A stretch of 64,000 nt of DNA from NCBI RefSeq assembly GCF_000189635.1, contig NW_002476570.1, forward strand, positions 496,001 through 560,000. Direction: 5' to 3'. A program made the position numbers and the translations under genes. Shown piece after piece: positions 54,601 through 64,000 of this stretch. Each line of letters starts with the position of its first letter. Positions within the stretch are counted from its first letter, which is position 1. Source of the stretch: Tetrahymena thermophila SB210. Taxonomy: Eukaryota > Ciliophora > Oligohymenophorea > Hymenostomatida > Tetrahymenidae. Below the pieces are notes generated by a model. The model ran no database searches. It had not been told where the DNA came from and saw only the letters and a program-made list of their open reading frames with translations.

Positions 54601-57600
54601 AATTGATTTAAATTATTAAAAGATGAAGATTAAAAATATGATATGAGTAACGACGATATGTCTACTGGTTTATGTGAGATGTATATTTCTGAATTTATAA
54701 TAAATGGCTTAAAAATTGAGTAAAGTAAGATTTATACAACAATTTAAGAATGTAAATCAATGAGTAGATGGGGAGAGCAACACTTTGGTTTGTATAGGAG
54801 TGTATAGCTATTCTAATAAAAAATATTTGGATAAATTTAGGAATAGTTCTCAATAGGCTGCTCTTTTAATTGTATGGAATTATAGGAAGTGCTCATTTAT
54901 AAAAATTTAGTTGTTTATTAAGAAAAAATTCTTCCTAATTTTGCTCGAATATTATCTGGTGACACTCTATTTTATTCAAAATAAAAAATAATTAAAAGGT
55001 ATAACATATATCCAAAATTCAATATCATAATGATTGAATACTCTACATAACTAGACTAAGCTGATGGCTATCTAATAAACATATAACTTATTAAGTATCC
55101 TTAAAATGAAGAGTTATTCAATTATTAAATAAATCAAGTTTGCAAATACTTTGTAGCTAATATAATCGAAATATATAATACTTTAATTATATGTGATTAA
55201 AATATTCTAAGTGTTTATGATGTAAATAACATTAGCTCAAAAATCTAAGTTTTTAATGATTTCAATCTTGCATAAATATGTAAATTTGATTACTAATTTA
55301 TAAATGTAGGATCTATAAAAGGTGATTTTCTTGCATAGTGTAAATTAGCTTTTTCAGAATACAGTCCGATAATATATATTAACGGATAAGGTATCTATAA
55401 TTATTAAAACAATTCTTTCACTGCATACCCATAGCTAATATTTGATATATTTAAGGTTGAAAGATCAGTAAATAATTTTTTTGGAAGTTTAGAATAGAAA
55501 CAGCTATTCATTGAGTAAGAAAACTAGATAATAGTTATTTTATACCAAACTATATTTTTTTATAATAAATCAAACAACTATACCTAATATCAAACCACAC
55601 TTAAACTAAACAGTTAGAACTACTTTTTTGAATAAAATTACTTTATAACATTAAATGAGCATTAAAATTATGAAATACTCTAAATATACAACTATCTATT
55701 TGAATCAATCATATCATTTTAAGAAGCTGAAAATATTGAATTTAGCAGTCAGTATTATATAGACTGTACTGGATTTAATAAAATGCTAATAACTTATACA
55801 ATGAAGATTGTTGGATTCAATCAACCCTTCTCCCAGTCAAACGATCCCTTTTTCACTTATAATGTATAAAGTTAATATAAAAACTTTAACGTTTAGTTAT
55901 GTACTGATGAGCATTTAATATTGTTGGTTAATCTGACTTCAACCAATATGCCAAGATATGAAATATAGGTCATATCATATTATACTTAAAGTTTGATTAA
56001 AACATATTCAATTAGACCTGATCAACTAATTTTTAACAATTAATCTAAGTCAGTTACCTAATAAAATTGGTATTAGAAATCAAAAGGAATAGCTTTAATT
56101 TAGAATATAATCATTTCTTTAATTGAAGATGGCTCTGATCTTCTGTATGTCTTACCAACTTTAGATTTTGTTTATGATGATGTTAATGATTATGGAATAA
56201 TAATTGATAATAAAAATAATAATTATATATAAGTAATAGACTTTTCATTAATTTTTCCTTTTAATTTAAATAGCTATTCTTTTGCTAATGACATAATGAT
56301 AGGACCTTATTTATATGGCTATACTAATAAAACAACTAACTAATATTAGAATAAATGGATTATATTTTATAATTCATACTATAATTCTATTTTCTTTTAT
56401 GATTTTGATGATGAGACAGAGACAAAGCTTTAATTAGATGATGGAATTATTTAGAATAACCACCAAATTTTGTATAATATTGAATTAAGAACATAGTCAG
56501 AAGATGTAGACCCTGAAAAAAACCCTGACTTTCCAACTGAGAGCTTAATAAAAAAACTCAATTTTGCTTGTTTATTTAATAATTATGCTGTCATTTTCAG
56601 CAAAGAAAAAATTATTTAATATTTGCCAATAACTAATTATGATAAAAATATACCTGAAGGGAGTTTGAAATTTAATGATATTAGTAAAAGTGCAACATTT
56701 GCTAGAATTTAAATGAACAATATCACACACTTATATGAAGTTGTGTATAAACACGTAAATCTTCCCACAAATATAGATTTAGGAAAAATTTTGCACACAG
56801 TTTTTTATTCACAGGATCTCTTGTTATATTTGGCTTTCATAGACTCTAATGGTTATTTTGTAGTTGATGAGAATGTCTTCATTAAACTTCCTGAAGATTA
56901 CTCAGTGGATAAAATAAATTTATTTGATATCATAGTGAATGATAAAACTGCCTAATCAATCTTTATTTTGGGAACATCACAGAAAATTAGTATATACAAT
57001 GAATCTTTAGATAAATTGCTAGAAATGGATACTTTATCTGGTAGTATTTAAGATGCAATTTTAGAAGAAAAATTTTAATATTTGCTATTAATAACAAGCA
57101 ATACACTTATGGTATATAGATACACGTTAAATGAAGAAAAATCCAATATTAACTAAATCGAACCTCTAAATAAATTTAATCTTCAATCAAGAAATTAAAA
57201 TAAACTTTCCAAAATTAATAATGATCACATTGCAGTAATATCTAAATCATAGCTTTCAATGTTCCTATTAACCTCTGATTCAGTTTAATACATTTACTCT
57301 ATTCAGAATTAAAATTTTAATATTATTTAAAATTCACTACTTTTTGATGATTCGAAATTTCTGATAATATGGGATGTTCATAGAGTTTATCTTTATGATG
57401 TTAGACCAGATAACGGTGAGATTGTTTAAATTTTTTATAGAGAGTATACTCATATTAAAATTCTTTATACTGGCTACTATTGGGACAATAATAGGTCATT
57501 TATTCGATTGATTGGAGTCACTGCAACTAATGTATTTGATATTAGAAAGGAAGTAAAAAATTTAGACAAGAATGCAGAATAATAAATTCAATATCAAAAA

Positions 57601-60600
57601 CTTTTGAATAGTGACTCATCTCTAAAAAGCCTATCTTCTTAATGCATATAAGTCGATAATCTATATTCAAATATATTAGAATAATCTCAATAGATAGATT
57701 ATCTTGTTTAAAAATCTCATTCAAAAATTTACAGCATAATTTTTAATGTCTAATATGACAACTAAATTATTTAAATACCTGAAAAAAGTTATTTAGAAAA
57801 CCTGATTGATGGATTGAAATTAATTTACAATCTTAACAACAAAAATATAAAAATATTCTAGAATAATAAAGTAAATTTATAGAATCCTTAGTTGTTTTAA
57901 TATCTGACTTTCAAAAATGGGACAGTAGACTTATATGTAGACTAAGATTCACATTAAAGCAACTAAACTGCTATTTATAATTAAATTATTTTTAATAATT
58001 TTAATACTATAAATTTGCTAAACATTTTAATAAAGAGATCAACATTTATCATTATGTGTAAGAATATTTACATAAATAAGGTTACTATAGATGAAAAAGC
58101 TGATAAATTTGTAATTATTGGTGAAGAAAATACTTAAAATTATTTATACATCCAAAATTTTGTAATATTTGTTTAAGAAATGAATAAGAATTTTCTTTAA
58201 ATAGAAAAATACTTTTAGGCAAACATGAGCAATATTTTTATTTAAAGTTCAAGTAATTAAAGAAATGATACTTATTAAAATGATGGACTTATAAATATAA
58301 TTGATTCAAAAATCAGATCATTCACAGGGTTTGTAAACTTTGAAAAAGTAGGATCTTTAAATTTAACTGGCTTGAAAGTGTCTGATCTTGCATCTGACAT
58401 TACCTTATTATCTATAATTGAAATAGAAAATGTGACAATTTCTGATGTTACAGCAACCAACTTGAATTGGTTAACTACGATTCCCCTTGAAAAATCTGCT
58501 GATCGTAGAATTTCAATTTTTGATATTTTCTTAGCCTTAAATTTTGTAAACATATCAAGGGTCTAAATTAAAAATTGTATGTATGACAGGGTTATTAAAA
58601 TAAATAGCACAATTTTTGAAACATATGATTATATTCAACAAGTGCAATTTTCAAAAAATTTAACTGTTAATATAGAAGATGTAACAATCAGAAATATAAA
58701 ACCAAAAGGAACTGCTAAAGCTATTGTAGCCTATTATAATTTGTTTCAACTACAAGTAAGTCACGCTTTTCTATCAAATTTTGTTGCTAAAAATGTATCA
58801 GGATTTACTTCATGTTATTATCTATAAAAAATGTAATAAGCTTTTGTTAAAAATTTCAACATTAGCTTGATTTAAAATGCTCAAAACATAATTAGCTTTA
58901 GTTAAATAGAAGAATTAAATTTTTATAATATATAAGTTATTAATTTTACAAACATAGTAAATTGCTTTTACTTATAAGATTCATAAATATAGCTTAGTAA
59001 AATAAAAATAATAAACCCTATAATTAGTAATTACTATGTTTTTGATTCTGCAATAAAAATTTCTTTTTACTATACAAGTAGTTCTATTCTAATTCAAGAT
59101 ACAATAGTATAAAATATTTAAAACTAAAGAGGAAATGGAACAGCAATTAATATCATAAATGCTAATTAAGTAAAGCTATAAAATGTTAAATTAAATTAAA
59201 ATTTTTGTATTTTAAATGGTGGAGCTATATATGCTATCAATTCAAATATATTAATTTATTAATTAGAAGTAACTGATAATAAAGCCGTCCTTTCTGGAGG
59301 AGGTATATATCTGCTTATGAGTTAAATTGAGTTAGATAAAAATTTTAAAGATCATGATATTAAGAAATCAGTCATTAAAAACAACTTTGCTTAAGTTGGG
59401 GGAGGAATCCGTTACATATCCAACTTTATACCAAATTTAATTTTGGAAAACGAGAGCATTATTTCAGACAATAGTGTTAGGTTTTATGGAAGTGATTATA
59501 CAATGTATCCAAAAAAAATATAGATCATCAAAGATTAGAATTATTAGCTGCTTTCATCAAGTTTGTTGTCAATTAAACAAAAGGTATGAACAAATATTTT
59601 AAAATGTTAAATAAATTTCATCTTCAAGTTTTTTTTCAATAGATTTTAACTTTCAATTTTCATTTTTTCTGACTAAATTTTTTATTAATCAAAATTAATT
59701 TTATTTTCACAAAATAGGTCAAATTTATATGGGTTGATGAGCAAGGAAATAATTTAAAATATTACGACGAAAACGATACTGTTATGCAATTATTTAATCT
59801 AAAAGTAATTGATGAACAGTTTACTGATTTGATTTAGGAACTCAAATAATATAAAATAATAAATATATACTCTGATGATATAATTTTTGATTCTATTTCT
59901 AACTAAATAGAATTAAATGGAGCAATAAAAAAAAATGAGGATGAAGGTTATCAATACATAGAAGTTGAATCTTCATTTTTGCTTTCTCCTAAATAAAAGT
60001 CTTCATTTTATATTTATGCACCATTGAAATACATACCTATGAGCTTAAAAGCTGATATCACTAATTTGTCATTACCTGTTGATGTGGAATTCAGAGAGTG
60101 CATAGAAGGTGAAATCATAGAAGAATACTAAAATTCATTAAAAAAAAAATATTTTTCATGCAATCTTTGCTCAAATAACACTTATTCTTTATAGAAGCCT
60201 ATTAGTAAAGATTAAAAATGTTAGATATGTCCTGATTACTCATTGTCATGTGAAGGAAATTAAATAATAGCTATGTAAGGATTTTGGAATGAGCCTGGAA
60301 CAGACATAATTGAGGAGTGCTTTAATTAACCACTTAAATGCACAAGAGATGATCCAAAGTAAACAATTTTATATATAAAAAATAATAATTCAATATTTGA
60401 TTTCTAATAGTTTATATTAGTGCAGCGAAGGAGGTTTTGGGCCTAGGTGCGAAAGTTGTGACTACTCAAATTTTATATTCTAAGACTATTACTATGGTAA
60501 GAGTGGTAGATATAATTGTAGTAAATTTGAGAAAAGAGATGGATTTGCAAAAGAAATTGTTATTACTGTTTTTTTAGTATTAATATTTAGTGTGTACCAA

Positions 60601-62464
60601 GGATTTTCTGTGATAAAAATTAATAAATAAATGTCTAACTAACTAAGGATGTATTACTTGAAAAAAGCAGGTATAATTAATTTTTAAGTAACTCTCAGCA
60701 AAAGTGGGTTTAGTTCTCTAGTTAAATTCTTTGTAGGTTATTTTTAAATGTTATAAGTCTTACTTTAATTTAGATTTAAAATACCTGACGGATTTATAAG
60801 TACAATCACATTTATAGGAAATCCTCTAGAAACTTGCATTTACTCCCTTGATTTTGCATTCATAAAATTAGGACTACACAAAAGCATAGAGATAGTTTAT
60901 TTAAGGTTGATATGGCTTTACATTAATAGTTTTGCTTATTTTATATTAGCCGTTATCCTCTCATCAATTTACATCTGCATCAAGAAGAGGAAGTATAAAA
61001 CCTAAAAAATTCTAAAAATAATATTCTTGTAAATTATTATTTTAAAATTAAAAAAATATTTTCACAAATTTAAAGTGAAAAAAAATTACACATAATCTAT
61101 TCAATTTTAAAATGAAAATCACTAAATTTTTTATTCTAATTTATTGAATAAAAGATAAATATAATAAATTTTAAAAATAGGATGATTTATACAGCTGGAA
61201 TGTACGTGTATTACTCAGTTTACTTAAATTTAGTTGAGATCATAGTTAATATAATATCTTGTCAGTCAATTGGTACTAAATATTATATTTTAGCTGACAG
61301 CTAATTTGAATGTCAAACACCTTATCATATTTTATATGCATATAAAATATCTTTACCAGTATTAGTCATCATTACAATTGTTTTTCCTTCATTCATTTTT
61401 TACAAGTTATATAAGCAAAGATTAAACTTATATAAAGTTTCATTTTATCTCAAATTTGGCTTTTTCTTTTAGGAATATCAACCCAAGAAATATTATTGGG
61501 AAATAATTAGAATGTCATATCGTACACTAATCTATGTGGCATCTACTTACTTTTCATAATAGTAGCTCTTTAGATCAGTTATTCTTAGCTTGCTTTCACT
61601 TCTTTATCTTGTCTTAACGAATACAAATTAACCTTACAGGACAAAAATCCAAAACAAGTTAGACTTTATGGTAGCATTCATTATGATAATTTGCTATTAG
61701 CTAGGAGTCATTAATAACTACACACATGATTAAAAACTGTAAGTGGTTTCAGTAATATTAGTCGCCATTTTGAATATAGGAATTATTCTTTTCTTTTTGC
61801 ACTCAATTCTTCGAGAAAAAATCCTTTTTAACCAAAAGCAGTTTTTTTATCCAGCCATTTAATTTTTAATTAAATGGACTCCTAAATTTTTTGGCAGAAT
61901 ATTTAGAGAACAAAAAAGCTGCATTATTTTCCATAAAGGATGGAAGAAGGTTTAGCACATAGTTTTTGAAAATAAGCTACCACTTCTTAGATTAAAACTT
62001 AATCTACAATCTCTTCCTACTCATAAGATGGAATTTTCTCCAAGCTACTCATAAGCTCAAATTAATAGTAATCTTTTTGCAAAACAAAATAATATTTATT
62101 TTTCAATTATTTTAAATTATTAAAAGATTAACTTGTAGGTCAATATACAACAAAAAATTAATTGCCCACATAATTAGAATTATTGAAAATTAATAGCAAC
62201 TTTTCAAATCATGATGCTATTGTAATAAATACCCTGAATAGTAAACCGAATATAAACACCCCTCAAAAAAAATCAGCAACAAAAAAATAATTTAACTTTT
62301 TTTCAGACTCTTTTGAAGCAAATAAAAAAATAATCTCTCCAACTGAAAGACCAAATATAAATTTCTCCTCAGATATTAATTTGATATTTTCTTCAAGATA
62401 AAATATGAATTAAATAAACTAACCATCAGAAAAAGTACTAAAATTCAATGAAAAAAATAAGTGA
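51681..62464 (+). CDS. Giant Cys-rich / beta-helix membrane protein (3,335 aa)
   Basis: Eight exons: 51681-52215, 52342-52701, 52757-54472, 54623-59583, 59718-60358, 60411-60992, 61181-62067, 62139-62464; phases agree through to the TGA. A hydrophobic signal peptide (1-18) precedes furin-like Cys repeats (about 28-175: CRKCDFQCLSC, CLKCRF, CKTCSILYC). Residues 180-2000 are beta-rich with no domain I can name. Around 2050-2520 come repeats of right-handed beta-helix type, clearest at NGGAIYA (near 2404), SGGGIYL and QVGGGIRY, like Chlamydia Pmp or pectin-lyase folds. Then follow a Cys-rich EGF-like part (CSEGGFGPRCESC near 2740) and several membrane helices with KKYYWEIIRMSYRTL, ending in a Ser/Asn-rich cytosolic tail. 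This order matches a family of big ciliate membrane proteins of unknown role. It probably sits at the surface or in a secretory compartment. Exon 4 alone is 4,961 nt. Confidence 0.9.
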
Positions 62465-62749
62465 AAATATGAAATGTAATTTCATACTTGTTAGATTCTG
62501 TTTAAGATTTATATGTTTTAAAATAGCAAAAAAATTATATTGAATTTATATAGTCAAATCAGTAAGTAGAATTTATGTTTATATTTTAATTTACATTTTA
62601 AAGTAAACAGACATTTATTTATTTAGAATAAATTTTTAAAAAGCCAGTTTTTAATAATTATTGAATATTTTTTGACTTTACTAAATTTTTTACTTTGCAA
62701 TTTTTATAATTAAATTTTTATTAATTAAAATAAATAAAAATAAACTTGA
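62465..62749. other. Short spacer before the LRR gene
   Basis: About 285 bases of AT-rich DNA with no gene; it must contain the promoter of the next gene. Confidence 0.5.
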
Positions 62750-64000
62750 ATGGGAATAAGTTGCTCTAAAGAAAAACAAAATTCTAAAATAATTTAAAGC
62801 TTATATTCAAAGATTTATAAAAAGCAAGATAAAACAGACTTGATTCTATATCTTAAGTATATTAAATAAAAAAATAAATAGATATAAAACATTTATTATA
62901 TTCTTATATTGCTATAAAGAGCCTTTATAAATGATGAATAATCAAATGCTTTCAAAACTCAAATTAAAAATTTCCAAAACACTGAATTTTTAGATTTGGG
63001 AGTGGAGTAAATAAATATTTCTTTATTTTTGGTTGTAAGTCTGTATTTATTTTTAAATAAGATCTTTTTTAAAAAAAGAACAAGACACATTAGCTTCAAA
63101 AGCTTATAAGTTATAGCAGAATCTTTTCTTCACTTACAGTTTTTAAGAATTGTTAAACTTCACGTTTTGTATCAAAAATTACAACGAAATATATAAATTT
63201 ATATTTTTTTGGAATAATTTAAATAAGGCTGGAATAATTTACTTCTACTGAAAGCGTTCATGTCGCTAGCATATTAGAGAATACTAATTTGAAAAAAATA
63301 GTTATCACTACATAGTAAATCTTCAAATTTAAGATTGTTATTACATTTTATTTTATTTTTGCTAGGGGAAATGTTGATAATGAAAACAACTAGATTAAAA
63401 AGTTTTTTGGTAACATTAGTGGGTTCTAGTGCCTTTTCGCAAGGATTTAGTAATAAACTTGATTAAATATATCCCAAACTGAAAATTAATATTAAAATAG
63501 ATGTGATTCTTTCGATAATTACTCGATTGAACTCTTGTTTGATCCCTTTATCAAGCTGACTGAGCAATAATTGCATTTATAAGTCTTTCATTTAAATTTT
63601 ATAAGTAATTAAATTAGCGATGGTGGTGCTATCTAAATATCTAAAGCTTTAAAAATATAATAATTCTTATAAGATATTACAGTTGATCTATCGTAAATAT
63701 ATAGTTTAACATCCAAAGCTATTAAAAATTATTAAAAAATAACAGGAAAAATTAAATTGATACACTAGGTGCTATTAGTCTCATTTCTTGTGTTAAAGAA
63801 TTAAAATTTTTAAAATTATATGGCTTAGGATTAGAGTAAGTAAACTCTTTTGTAAAAATATTTGTTGATAAAAATTAAAAATAATTTTAGAAAAAACAAA
63901 TTAAAATCTCTCATTGAGCTTAATGAAGATGATGAAAATGATAAAATTCCTACTTAACTCAATAAATTAGAGGTTTTTTCATTAAATTTAAGGTAATTAA
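62750..64000 (+). CDS. Leucine-rich-repeat protein with MGISCS N-terminus, 3' part outside window
   Basis: The ATG at 62750 opens MGISCSKEKQ, fitting N-myristoylation at Gly2 and palmitoylation at Cys5, hence membrane attachment. The next 80 residues (LYLKYIKQKN, YYILILLQRAF, FKTQIKNF) resemble the N-terminus of a Tetrahymena LRR family, some members of which are named kinase-like. Ribonuclease-inhibitor-type repeats follow: near 63607 NQISDGGAIQISKAL, then VDLS spliced to KNQIDTLGAISL and GLGLE spliced to KNKLKSL. Introns 63693-63745 and 63836-63890 are well supported, and another starts at 63993. Between about 63050 and 63530 LRR-like pieces (FKSLQVIAESFLHLQFLRI; SVHVASILENTNLKKIVI) lie in different frames. 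I did not resolve those introns, so exon borders there are open. It could also be a decaying family member, but the clean splice sites downstream argue against that. Confidence 0.65.

Noticed and set aside
58275-58553. Minus-strand frame of 92 codons opposite the giant surface-protein gene
   Set aside because: It mirrors a continuous plus-strand exon of nearly 5 kb that has strong coding continuity; an antisense shadow.
1-64000. Mobile elements, CRISPR arrays, rRNA, telomeric C4A2 repeats, virus-derived genes
   Set aside because: Looked for characteristic motifs, terminal repeats and repeat arrays by eye; none seen. A breakage-site or degenerate element below visual detection cannot be excluded.

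Overview
The window looks like macronuclear-type DNA of a ciliate, most probably Tetrahymena (genus-level inference). It is very AT-rich. Every long gene reads through in-frame TAA and TAG and ends at TGA. Introns are short, AT-rich GT...AG introns, mostly 45 to 600 nt, and there is a cluster of tRNA genes with anticodon UUA, which decodes TAA/TAG as glutamine. All coding calls below use the ciliate code (TAA/TAG = Gln, TGA = stop); with the standard code the genes fall into short fragments. Exon models were made by hand from splice sites, frame continuity and comparison between paralogs.

Layout: (1) 1-578, minus strand: a TMEM86/YhhN-like membrane protein running off the left edge. (2) 2179-38800, plus strand: a tandem array of five intact paralogous genes (called A to E here), each about 1,680 to 1,810 residues. 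They encode multi-pass membrane proteins with a Cys/His motif, a long helical region, a PAS domain, a Gln/Ser-rich linker and further membrane segments enclosing two predicted outside domains. Exon lengths and intron phases are almost superimposable. A, B and D have 7 exons; C and E have 8 and form a second subtype. (3) 39094-39939: four identical 72-nt tRNA-Gln(UUA) genes, the adaptor that the code of all the neighbouring genes needs. (4) 40692-45498: a full-length ABCC/MRP-type ABC transporter, 1,459 residues. (5) 47278-50641: an 11-exon tubulin tyrosine ligase-like (TTLL) gene whose ATP-grasp motifs are badly eroded. (6) 51681-62464: a very large membrane protein (3,335 residues) with signal peptide, furin-like Cys repeats, beta-helix-like repeats, an EGF-like segment and C-terminal membrane segments. 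(7) 62750 to the right edge: the 5' part of a leucine-rich-repeat gene with an MGISCS start typical of N-myristoylation/palmitoylation.

Functionally the window is dominated by membrane and sensory-type proteins (PAS array, ABC transporter, giant surface protein). No operon logic applies. The main links are evolutionary (tandem duplication of the PAS genes and of the tRNAs) and through the code (the tRNA cluster reads the Gln codons used throughout). I saw no mobile element, CRISPR array, rRNA, telomeric repeat or virus-derived element.
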